Of a DNA stretch of 62,596 nucleotides, positions 1-7,826 are shown piece after piece. The notes below the pieces were generated by a model. That model saw only the letters and a program-made list of their open reading frames with translations, had not been told where the DNA came from and did no database searches. Each line of letters opens with the position of its first letter. The first letter of the stretch is position 1. Origin of the DNA: Deltaproteobacteria bacterium (GTDB lineage Bacteria > Desulfobacterota > Desulfovibrionia > Desulfovibrionales > Desulfovibrionaceae); NCBI GenBank assembly GCA_009929215.1, contig SAAX01000005.1, forward strand, positions 1-62,596, written 5' to 3'. Both the position numbers and the translations under genes were made by a program.

Positions 1-1
1 A

Positions 2-880
2 AAATTACAGCCCATAACCGATGTGTTTGACTGGCTGCATTCTGCCTGGGAGCGTGCCGCCACCCAGCGCCGTGTGGCCCTGTGCATCCTCTGGGTATAT
101 CTGCTGGCTCTTCTTGGGGTAGAGCTCAAGCGTTTTGGGGTATTGCCGCCCTGGCTGGCAAACATCACGCCGCACAGCCATTTTTATGCAATTCATCTGG
201 CCTTTACGCTGATTTTGGGGCTTGAGGTCATGAGCCTCATACTGGTGATACCCAGTTCACTTTCGCAATCCATGGGCAAGCAGTTTGAAATTTTGACGCT
301 TATCTTGCTGCGTAATGCCTTTAAGGAGCTGGCCCACCTGCCGGAACCCGTGAGCGTGGTCAACGACCTTATGCCTGTACTCAATATTGCGGTTTGCGGA
401 GCGGGGGCTCTGGCCGTGTACCTGTGCCTTGGCCTCTACAAGCGCATTGCCCGCCAGCATCTGCACTTTATTTCCTCTGCCGATTTGCGCATGCGCTATG
501 TCATGAGCAAAAAAATGCTGGCGCTTGCACTGTTTTGCATTTTTTTGGTTACGGGCGTTCGCGATGCTATCCTCTTTGTGCAGAAAGGCGAAGATCACAA
601 TTTTTTTGAAACCCTCTACACGGTGCTGATTTTTGCAGATATCGCCATGGTGCTGATTGCGCAACGCTACATGCCCGCCTTCCATGCGGTGTTTCGTAAC
701 TCGGGTTTTGTTATCGGCACCTTGCTTATGCGGCTGGCGCTTTCGGCCACGCCCCTGTGGAGCCCTGTCATTGGCCTGTTTGCGGCGGTTTTTGTGCTGG
801 CCGTAACCTGGGGAACAAACTATTTTACCCCGAAGCAACAGCAGGGCTACTGCGTGCGCGAGGTGGAGTCCACAGACTGA
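2..880 (+). CDS. Integral membrane protein of unknown function, 5' end outside window
   Basis: The reading frame is open from base 2, so the true start probably lies upstream of the window. A GTG at 23 is the first possible start inside it, but no ribosome binding site precedes it. The product is hydrophobic, with about six membrane segments, near residues 18-35, 55-75, 120-140, 165-185, 200-215 and 235-265 counted from that GTG. The rest is short basic or acidic loops. I do not recognise the family. An intrinsic terminator follows at 925-963, so this is the last gene of its transcription unit. It converges with cydB. Confidence 0.7.
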   Translation, partial: KLQPITDVFDWLHSAWERAATQRRVALCILWVYLLALLGVELKRFGVLPPWLANITPHSHFYAIHLAFTLILGLEVMSLILVIPSSLSQSMGKQFEILTLILLRNAFKELAHLPEPVSVVNDLMPVLNIAVCGAGALAVYLCLGLYKRIARQHLHFISSADLRMRYVMSKKMLALALFCIFLVTGVRDAILFVQKGEDHNFFETLYTVLIFADIAMVLIAQRYMPAFHAVFRNSGFVIGTLLMRLALSATPLWSPVIGLFAAVFVLAVTWGTNYFTPKQQQGYCVREVESTD

Positions 881-924
881 CAGACCTTCTCTGGGCGTTG
901 CCCTTGAAGCAGATAGCTATCCGC

Positions 925-963
925 ACCGGCACGGCGTTTTGAACGTCTGCCGGTTCTTTTTTT
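925..963 (+). terminator. Rho-independent terminator after the membrane protein gene
   Basis: ACCGGCA (925-931) pairs with TGCCGGT (948-954) and is followed by TCTTTTTTTT. It lies 45 bases past the stop codon at 880. Confidence 0.65.
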
Positions 964-1062
964 GTGCCATAAAGCGTCGCAGGTGAGCCATAGCGCTGAT
1001 GCGTCGTGATGTCTTTAGATCGATTGCACGGCCTTATGTCAGCGGCGGGCATGCCGACCATA

Positions 1063-1098
1063 AAAAAGTCCCGCACTGGCTACAGCGCGGGACTTTTT
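1063..1098. terminator. Bidirectional terminator between convergent genes
   Basis: AAAAAGTCCCGC (1063-1074) is perfectly complementary to GCGGGACTTTTT (1087-1098). It works in both directions and ends 22 bases after the cydB stop on the minus strand. Confidence 0.8.
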
Positions 1099-1120
1099 GT
1101 CGATCAGTTGGCGGAGCAGG

Positions 1121-2146
1121 CTAGTAGGCGTGCTCGTCCTTGAGGTCTTCGTCGGTCACCGGGGCAGAGAATATCTTGTACAGCCAGAACTGGTAGGCAA
1201 GCACAATGGGAACCATCACCAGTGCAACGCCCAGCATGATCTTGAGGGTCAGTTGGCTCGAAGCGCCGTTGAAGGCCGTGACCGTGGCGGCAGGATCAAT
1301 GGAAGAAATGATCATGCCGGGGAACATGCCCGCCACGCCAAAGAAGGTGACGCCAAGAATGAACACGGCGCTGCACGCCCAGGCCAGCCACAACTTGCCC
1401 GCGCCCAGCATGACCCGCGCGCCCACCAGGCCGCCAAGGGCCAGCAGGGGCAGGGCAAAGAGCACAGGCATGGCCAGATAGTTGGCGTAAAGCTTGGTGT
1501 ACAGGGCGGTAAGCACCAGAAATACCACCAGCAGCAGCAGCATGAGGGGCCACAAAAAGGTGGCCGAAGCTATGGCGCGGGTTTGCAGGTTGCCCGTGCT
1601 CTTGATGGCCAGCCACAAGGAGCCGTGCAGCGAGAACATGCACAAAAAGAACACGCCGCCAGCCAGGCCATAGATGTTCAACAGGCCAAGCAGGTTGCCG
1701 TGGTACACGCCCTTGGCGTCAATGGGTATACCCATGAACAGGTTGGCAAAGGCCACGCCCAAGAGCACGCAGGGAATGAGGTTGGAAAGAAAGTGCACGC
1801 AGTCCCACAGGGCGCGCCAGCTGTCGTGTTCCACCTTGTTACGAAACTCGAACGAAACAGCCCGGAAGATCAGGGCAAAAAGCAGCAGCAACAGCGGCGC
1901 ATAAAGCGCGCTGAACATGACTGCATAGGCCTTGGGAAAGGCTGCAAAGGTCACGCCGCCAGCAGAAATGAGCCACACTTCGTTGCCGTCCCAGAAGGGG
2001 CCAGCAGCATTGTACATGATGCGGCGCTCTGATTCGTTTTTGCCCAGAAAGGGCAGCAACGCGCCAAGGCCCAGATCAAATCCGTCCAGAATAAAGTACA
2101 CGGCCCACAACAACGCCCACAGCACAAACCAGATGGTTTCCAACAT
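1121..2146 (-). CDS. cydB: Cytochrome bd quinol oxidase subunit II
   Basis: Subunit II of the cytochrome bd oxidase, which oxidises menaquinol and reduces oxygen to water in the cytoplasmic membrane. In an anaerobe it serves mainly in oxygen defence. The 341-residue product starts with MLETIWFVLWALLWAVYF and shows the family's GFDLG motif at residues 24-28, typical of CydB, followed by WDGNEVW near 52. About eight to nine membrane helices are visible. The gene starts 2 bases after the cydA stop, so the two are co-transcribed and probably co-translated. A terminator follows the stop. Confidence 0.96.
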   Translation of the reverse strand: MLETIWFVLWALLWAVYFILDGFDLGLGALLPFLGKNESERRIMYNAAGPFWDGNEVWLISAGGVTFAAFPKAYAVMFSALYAPLLLLLFALIFRAVSFEFRNKVEHDSWRALWDCVHFLSNLIPCVLLGVAFANLFMGIPIDAKGVYHGNLLGLLNIYGLAGGVFFLCMFSLHGSLWLAIKSTGNLQTRAIASATFLWPLMLLLLVVFLVLTALYTKLYANYLAMPVLFALPLLALGGLVGARVMLGAGKLWLAWACSAVFILGVTFFGVAGMFPGMIISSIDPAATVTAFNGASSQLTLKIMLGVALVMVPIVLAYQFWLYKIFSAPVTDEDLKDEHAY

Positions 2147-2148
2147 GG

Positions 2149-3465
2149 CTATACCTCCTGGGCGTCGGGGCCCTTGATGGCGTATTTACGCAGCAAGTAA
2201 ATGTCCAGAAGGCCCAGCAGAGAATACACCACAATAAAACCGCCCAGCGATATGGCGACGTTTTCTGCTGGTACTGGCGAAACCGCGTCAGAAGTGCGCA
2301 TAAGACCGTAGACAATCCAGGGCTGGCGGCCAATTTCGGCCACTGCCCAGCCCAGCATGATGGCGATATAGGGCAGGGGAATGTTCCATACCAGTGCCTT
2401 GAGCAGCAGCGGACAGGGCTCATCCTTTTTGCGCTGCAAAAATGCGCCTACGGCCAGCAGCACAAATATGCCCGCCAGAACGATCATGCCACGGAAACTC
2501 AGGAAGGTAGGCATGACCGGGGGCCGGTCTTCCTTGGCAAAATCCTTGAGGCCCTTAACTTCTGCGTCGGTGCTGCCGAAGGCAATCCAGCTCAGCAGGC
2601 CGGGAATGCCAATGGCCTGCACCTTGTTGCCCTCGTTGGCTTCATCGGGCCAGGCCAAAAGATAGAAGGGCACATTGCGTCCTGTTTCCCAGTGCGATTC
2701 CAGCGCGGCCAGTTTGGCGGGCTGCAACTGGGCCACAGTCTTGCCCTGCTGATCGCCCGAAAGGCCAAGCAGCAGCACAAGAACCAGGGTAAAGACCGCA
2801 GACATCTTGAACGATGCGCGGAAAAATTCCACGTTGCTTTTGCGCAGCAAATGCCAGGCCGAAACGCCCAGCACAAAAAAGCCGCCAAGTGCCCACGAGG
2901 CAAGCACTGTGTGGGCATACATGCCCCATGCGTAGCCGTTGGTCACCACTTCCCAGAAGTTGGCAAGTTCGGCGCGCCCCAGGGTTTCATTGATGGTGTA
3001 ACCCACGGGGTGCTGCATAAAGCCGTTGGCAAGAATGATCCAGAGCGCCGAAAGGTTGCCCGCAAAGGCCACAATGTAGATGGAAGCGAGGTGCATTTTT
3101 TTGCCAACCCGGTTCCAGCCAAAGTGCCAAACGGCAAGAAATGTGGATTCCAGAAAAAAGGCCACCGTGGCTTCAATGGCCAGCAGCGAACCAAAAATAT
3201 CCCCCACATATTCCGAATAGCGCGACCAGTTTGTACCAAACTGGAATTCCAGCGTGATGCCCGTCACCACGCCCAGGGTAAAGTTGATGAGAAAAAGTTT
3301 TCCCCAAAATTTGGCTTGTTTTTTCCAGAATTCGTCGCCGGTGCGAACATATCGGGTTTCCATCCAGGCAAGAATGATGGAAAGACCGAGGGTGAGCGGC
3401 ACGAATATAAAATGGAAAAAAACGGCCACAGCGAATTGCAAACGCGAAAGCATTACAACGTCCAT
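2149..3465 (-). CDS. cydA: Cytochrome bd quinol oxidase subunit I
   Basis: Haem-bearing subunit I of cytochrome bd oxidase. The start at 3465 (MDVVMLSRLQFAV) is preceded by AAGGAGGG and matches the family N-terminus. An upstream in-frame extension to 3522 has no such support. The product has 438 residues. His18 in the first helix corresponds to the haem b595 ligand, and the GRQPW motif used in quinol oxidation is present late in the protein. The quinol loop is of the short type. It is the first gene of cydAB. The 297-base spacer to htpG holds the divergent promoters. Confidence 0.96.
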   Translation of the reverse strand: MDVVMLSRLQFAVAVFFHFIFVPLTLGLSIILAWMETRYVRTGDEFWKKQAKFWGKLFLINFTLGVVTGITLEFQFGTNWSRYSEYVGDIFGSLLAIEATVAFFLESTFLAVWHFGWNRVGKKMHLASIYIVAFAGNLSALWIILANGFMQHPVGYTINETLGRAELANFWEVVTNGYAWGMYAHTVLASWALGGFFVLGVSAWHLLRKSNVEFFRASFKMSAVFTLVLVLLLGLSGDQQGKTVAQLQPAKLAALESHWETGRNVPFYLLAWPDEANEGNKVQAIGIPGLLSWIAFGSTDAEVKGLKDFAKEDRPPVMPTFLSFRGMIVLAGIFVLLAVGAFLQRKKDEPCPLLLKALVWNIPLPYIAIMLGWAVAEIGRQPWIVYGLMRTSDAVSPVPAENVAISLGGFIVVYSLLGLLDIYLLRKYAIKGPDAQEV

Positions 3466-3667
3466 GTAGGCCCTCCTTGAATATCCTTCAGGCGAGATAG
3501 CTTTTTTCCCATCAAATAGCAAGTAGTTACGAATACCATTTTGCCTTACATGCCTTTAACAGCGCGGGTAATATGAAATATCCCCCTTAATATTGAAATG
3601 AATTTTCATATTGTCGGGCCAAAAGATTGCCGCCGCAGCCTGTAGCACCGCTGCGTTGCGGCAAAGG

Positions 3668-3699
3668 CCGCGCAAAAAAATAGATACTTTTTTGCGCGG
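3668..3699. repeat. Perfect 12-bp inverted repeat upstream of htpG
   Basis: CCGCGCAAAAAA (3668-3679) and TTTTTTGCGCGG (3688-3699) are perfectly complementary across an 8-base spacer. It is not a standard terminator, because the T run lies inside the stem and no U tract follows. It sits 5 bases upstream of the putative htpG -35 element, which suggests an operator. It is not the CIRCE element (TTAGCACTC-N9-GAGTGCTAA). Confidence 0.6.
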
Positions 3700-3704
3700 T
3701 TCCC

Positions 3705-3730
3705 CTTGAAAAATCGTTAGGGGATATTAT
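3705..3730 (+). promoter_or_regulatory. Putative heat-shock (sigma-32-like) promoter of htpG
   Basis: CTTGAAAA (3705-3712) resembles the sigma-32 -35 element CTTGAAA. GGGGATATTAT follows at about the right distance, though the -10 is not a clean CCCCATNT. It ends 32 bases before the htpG ATG. Confidence 0.4.
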
Positions 3731-3762
3731 TTTCAACCATATCGTTTTTCAGGAGGTTTGTC

Positions 3763-5742
3763 ATGGCAGAGGCTGGTAACAATTCCCGCCAATTCCGCGC
3801 TGAGGTGCGCAAGGTCCTGCATATCCTCACCAATTCACTGTATACCAATCGCGAAATTTTTTTGCGGGAGCTTGTGTCCAACGCATCGGACGCGCTGGAT
3901 AAATTGCGCTATCGCATGAACAGGGGCGAAAGCCCAAGCTTGCCCGATCTTCCGCTCGAAATCAGCATCAGCCTGGACAAGGACGCCAAGGTGCTGACCA
4001 TAGCCGACACGGGCCTTGGTATGACTGCAGAAGAACTGGCCGAAAATCTGGGAACCATCGCCAGATCGGGCTCGGAGCAGTTTTTGGCAGATGTGGCCGC
4101 AGAAAATGCCGCCAAGGCCACAGGCAGTGCTGCCGAAGCCGCATCCGACGAAGAAAGCGCAGACGCAAAACCCGCAGACGCCGCCAACATCATTGGCCGC
4201 TTTGGCGTTGGTTTTTATTCTGTGTTTATGGTGGCCAGCAAGGTAGAGGTTACTTCGCGTCCTGCTTTTGGCGACAATGCCGAGGCCAGCGTGTGGATAA
4301 GCGATGGCTTGGGCACGTTTACTGTTGAGCCCGCCACAGGCGATGCCCCCCAGCGGGGCACGGTCATCAAGGCCTGGCTCAAGGACGATGCCGCCGAGTT
4401 TGCAGAAAAATTCCGTGTTGAATCTGTTATCCGCAAGCATTCGGCCTTTGTGCCGTTTCCTGTGCTGGTGGATGGCGAACGGGTCAACACCCAGCCTGCT
4501 TTGTGGCGCGAGCCCAAGTTTTCGGTCACCAAGGAACAGTATGATTCCTTCTATAAGGCACTGACCTACGATGCCAAGGAACCGCTGGACACCCTGCATC
4601 TTTCTGTGGATGCCCCCGTGCAGTTTAATGCCCTGCTGTTCACGCCCGATTCGGCACAGGATTTTTTTGGTGCCGACCGCGAATTCTGGGGCCTTGATCT
4701 CTATGCGCGCCGCGTGCTGATTCAGCACCGCAACAAAGAACTTGTGCCGGAATATCTGGCCTTTCTGAAGGGCGTGGTGGATACGGAAGACCTGCCCCTG
4801 AACATCTCGCGCGAGACGCTGCAAGAAAACGTGGTGCTGCGCAAGATCAGTCAGGTGCTGGTAAAACAGGCCCTTGGGCATCTTGAAAAACTGGCCAGGG
4901 ACGATGCGGAAAAGTACAGTCGCTTCTGGAACCTGCACGGCAAGGTTTTCAAGCTTGGTTATCACGACTACGTCAACCGCGAGCGCATCTGCGGTCTGCT
5001 GCGCTTCAATTCGTCTACTCTGGCTGATGCCGATGCGCTCACCAGCCTCGACGAATACATGGCCCGTGCGCCCGAAGGGCAAAAGATCATCTGGTATGTG
5101 GCCGCGCCCAACCGTGAGGCGGCCCGCCTCAACCCGCACATGGAGCGCTTCCGCCGCAAGGGCATTGAAGTGCTGTGGCTCTACGAGCCGGTTGACGAAT
5201 TTGTTATGGACAGCCTTGCCAAGTACAAGGAATGGGAATTCAAGTCGGTGGAAACAGCGGCGGACGACGCCCTGAACGAATTTGCCGACAAGGAGCAGCC
5301 CAAGAACGAGGCCGCAGCCCCGCTTTCAGAAGACGACAGCGCAAGCTTTGACGCCCTGATGGAAAGGATGAAGGCCATCCTGGGCGAAAAGGTCACGGAT
5401 GTGCGTGTTTCGCACCGATTGGCCGACAGCCCCGCCGTGCTGGTTTCGGCCGATGGCGGCATGTCCTCATCCATGGAAAAGCTGCTCAAGGTCATGCAAA
5501 AGGATGACTCCATTCCCGTAAAGGTGTTGGAGGTCAACCGCGACCACCCGTTGCTGCGCAGCATGCTGCGTATCTATAAGGCCGATGCGGATGACAGGAT
5601 TCTTGCCGACATGACCAGCCACCTCTTTGACGCCAGCCTGCTGCTGGACGGCTACCTCAAAGACCCTCAGGCTCTGGCCGCCCGTACTGGCAAGCTGCTT
5701 GAAGAAGCGGCTGCCTGGTACACAGAGGTGCGTAAAATATAG
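3763..5742 (+). CDS. htpG: Molecular chaperone Hsp90 family, HtpG
   Basis: Cytosolic ATP-dependent Hsp90 chaperone that remodels client proteins. The ATG at 3763 follows AGGAGG at 3751. The 659-residue product has the N-terminal GHKL ATPase ([12 protein letters not shown] near residue 37, DTGLGM near 86, GRFGVGFYS near 145), a middle domain (NISRETLQE near 350) and a C-terminal dimerisation domain. It is about 35 residues longer than E. coli HtpG. Much of the excess is an Ala/Glu/Asp-rich, low-complexity insertion in the ATP lid at about residues 107-142, between the GTIARSG and GRFGVGF motifs. A bidirectional terminator follows. Confidence 0.97.
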
Positions 5743-5775
5743 CTCACGTGCCATACCATACGGATACATAAATGA

Positions 5776-5808
5776 AATGAGGCCCCTGTGATCAGCAGGG
5801 GCCTCATT
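5776..5808. terminator. Bidirectional terminator between htpG and motB
   Basis: AATGAGGCCCCTG (5776-5788) pairs perfectly with CAGGGGCCTCATT (5796-5808) across a 7-base loop. It serves both convergent genes. Confidence 0.85.
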
Positions 5809-5831
5809 GTTTAGATTGGCAGCGGCTTTGG

Positions 5832-6542
5832 TTAGTACACGACGCTGTACGACATGACCTCTGGCCGATGGAAGAAAAATTCTACGCGCCTGTTCAGGGC
5901 GCGGCTTTGTTCGTCAATACCGGGCTTGAGGGGGCGCGTATCACCGTAGCTTACGGCACGCATGCGCGTGGGCTTGATGCCGTGGCTGGCAAGGTAGTGC
6001 ACCATGGCCGAGGAGCGTGCGCCAGAAAGCTCCCAGGCAGAGGCATAGGGCGGCTTGGCTTCAGACGAATCGGCGTGACCGCGCACCACAAGGTACAGGT
6101 TGTATTCGTTCATGAGCTTAAGCACGGCTTCAAGCACCTTGGTGCCCTCGGGCAGCAGGTCTATGCTGCCGGGCTTGAACATGACGTCTGAATTGACGCG
6201 CAGCTGCACGCCTACATCGTCGGCGCTGATGCCCGACGAGTTCTGCGGCACGGCATCAGCCATGAGCATCTGCTTGATTTTTTGGGCAATGGCATAGTGC
6301 GACTTTTCAACTTCGTTGATCTTGAGGTCGCGCGCGTCGATTTTGTCCGTATTTTGAATAAACGGGTTGTTGGATATGGGGGATGTGGAGCTGGAGTCGA
6401 AATTGCGTTCGCCGCTAAAATACGCGGCAAGCCCCGCCTTGGTTTCCGGCGGAACCATGCTGAGGATCCACAGCAGAAGAAAGAAGGCCATCATGGCCGT
6501 TACAAAGTCGGCATACGCGACTTTCCATGCGCCGCCGCCCAT
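5832..6542 (-). CDS. motB: Flagellar motor stator protein MotB (OmpA domain)
   Basis: Stator subunit that anchors MotA to peptidoglycan and carries the proton-binding Asp. The 236-residue product begins MGGGAWKVAYADFVTAMM. The YAD-F motif at residues 10-13 supplies the conserved membrane Asp12, in a single N-terminal helix (about 14-29). A C-terminal OmpA/MotB domain at about 105-225 shows VRGHADSSE and SARSS/GD-like peptidoglycan-binding features. The start is fixed by GGAGGAAGCCT just upstream. It follows motA on the same strand after 166 bases. Confidence 0.93.
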   Translation of the reverse strand: MGGGAWKVAYADFVTAMMAFFLLLWILSMVPPETKAGLAAYFSGERNFDSSSTSPISNNPFIQNTDKIDARDLKINEVEKSHYAIAQKIKQMLMADAVPQNSSGISADDVGVQLRVNSDVMFKPGSIDLLPEGTKVLEAVLKLMNEYNLYLVVRGHADSSEAKPPYASAWELSGARSSAMVHYLASHGIKPTRMRAVSYGDTRPLKPGIDEQSRALNRRVEFFFHRPEVMSYSVVY

Positions 6543-6690
6543 AGGCTTCCTCCTTGCTGTAGTATTGTGTGCAGGGTTGCCTGCCTTGGGGCCAGTTCGT
6601 GCCAGCCCGCATGGCTTTCCACTGCCCCGAGCATATCAGGTTTAGGCGGTGGTGCAAAATGTCAGCCGCCGCCCCATGCCGGGGAGCAGC

Positions 6691-6708
6691 CAGCCCCGCA
6701 CGGGGCTG
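6691..6708. repeat. Hairpin in the motA-motB spacer
   Basis: CAGCCCCG (6691-6698) and CGGGGCTG (6701-6708) are perfect 8-bp arms directly beside the motA stop codon. No U tract follows on the minus strand, so it may attenuate or stabilise the transcript between motA and motB rather than end it. Confidence 0.5.
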
Positions 6709-7557
6709 CTAGCCGCTCTTGAGGCGTTCTTCCATTTCGGCAAACGAAGGCCGAAAGGGATAGGGTATGGCCCTGCGTCCGTATTCAACGGCGATCAGCG
6801 GCGTAGAGCCGCGAATGGCTGCCGCCACGGCTTCCTTGATGGCGTTGAAATAAAAATGCTCTTCGGCCACGTAGTTTTCGAGCTTGGCACCCATGGGGCC
6901 AAAGAGGCCATAGCAGGCAAGAATACCAAAAAACGTGCCGACAAGGGCTGCCGCAATATAGTGGCCCAAAACTTCCGGGGGTTCGTTGATCTTGCCCATA
7001 GCCAAAACAACGCCCAACACGCAGGCCACAATACCCATGCCCGGCAGCGATTCGGCCATGTGTGACACGGCGTGGGCAGGCAGAATGCCTTCTTCTTTCA
7101 TGGTTTCGATATCCACGTCCATGAGGCTGTCAATATCTGCGGGGTCGCCAGTGGTCAGGTACACACGCAGAGTGTCGCCCACAAAGTTCACCAGTACGGT
7201 GTCTTTGGAAATGCTGGGATATTTGCTGAAAATAGGGCTGGACTCTGGCTTTTCAACGTCGCTTTCAATACTGATCACGCCCTCGCGGTGCATTTTGGAA
7301 AACAGCGCGTACAGCAGGGCAAGGGTTTCAAGGTAATGGTTTTTGCTGGAACCCGGGTCGGCAAACAGGTGCTTGAGGCTTTTGACAACCAGGCCAAAGG
7401 TGTACTTGGTCTGCGAACCAAAAAAGGCCCCAAGACCGCAACCCAAAATGATGATGAACTCGGCGGGCTGAAAAAGGATGCCCCAGTCGCCGTGGGCCAT
7501 GGTGTAGCCCGTGCCGACCGAAGCCGCAACAATGACCAGTCCTATAAGTAAGTACAT
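6709..7557 (-). CDS. motA: Flagellar motor stator protein MotA
   Basis: Proton-channel stator subunit that couples ion flow to flagellar rotation through FliG. The 282-residue product begins MYLLIGLVIVAASV and has the four-helix MotA/TolQ/ExbB pattern. Helices lie at about 1-20, 31-50, 175-195 and 205-225, with a large cytoplasmic loop between the second and third. The LPGMGIVACVLGVVLAM segment holds the conserved prolines of the third helix. It is the first gene of motAB. No clear sigma-28 or sigma-54 promoter was found in the 269 bases upstream. Confidence 0.94.
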   Translation of the reverse strand: MYLLIGLVIVAASVGTGYTMAHGDWGILFQPAEFIIILGCGLGAFFGSQTKYTFGLVVKSLKHLFADPGSSKNHYLETLALLYALFSKMHREGVISIESDVEKPESSPIFSKYPSISKDTVLVNFVGDTLRVYLTTGDPADIDSLMDVDIETMKEEGILPAHAVSHMAESLPGMGIVACVLGVVLAMGKINEPPEVLGHYIAAALVGTFFGILACYGLFGPMGAKLENYVAEEHFYFNAIKEAVAAAIRGSTPLIAVEYGRRAIPYPFRPSFAEMEERLKSG

Positions 7558-7826
7558 ACTGCCGCCTGTTCTCTCATGCTATCCGTGTCGTTCGGTCAGC
7601 TGCGTGAAAGCTGGCCGTCCTTAAAACGCGGTAATGACCAGATATGTAGATGTGTAGTACATCAGTTCCGATGTCATACAGCTGTTCTTTCTGATCTTCT
7701 TAAAAGCTTAACGCCCACAATGCTAATAGCTTTAGCCCAAGGAGCTGAAAAGGCAAGCCCCGGTTCAAATTCGCGGGCCGTCAAGACAGCCCGCCAGTGG
7801 TTGGTTTTGCCGCAGATTGCGGTGGA

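Larger units (their letters stand above)
3466..3762. other. Divergent cydA/htpG intergenic region
   Basis: This 297-base, AT-rich spacer contains two dyads. One is TGAAA-N5-TTTCA at 3594-3608 on the cydA side. The other is a perfect 12-bp inverted repeat at 3668-3699 on the htpG side. A heat-shock-like promoter lies at 3705-3730. No gene is seen. Confidence 0.6.

Noticed and set aside
1097-2032. Open frame of about 310 codons antisense to cydB
   Set aside because: A His/Gln-rich shadow of the CydB coding strand.
3668-3699. Rho-independent terminator upstream of htpG
   Set aside because: The T run sits inside the stem and no U tract follows, so it is described as an inverted repeat.
7740-7800. 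tRNA-like T-arm sequence GGTTCAAATTC
   Set aside because: Only the loop resembles a tRNA. No acceptor, D or anticodon arm could be fitted around it.
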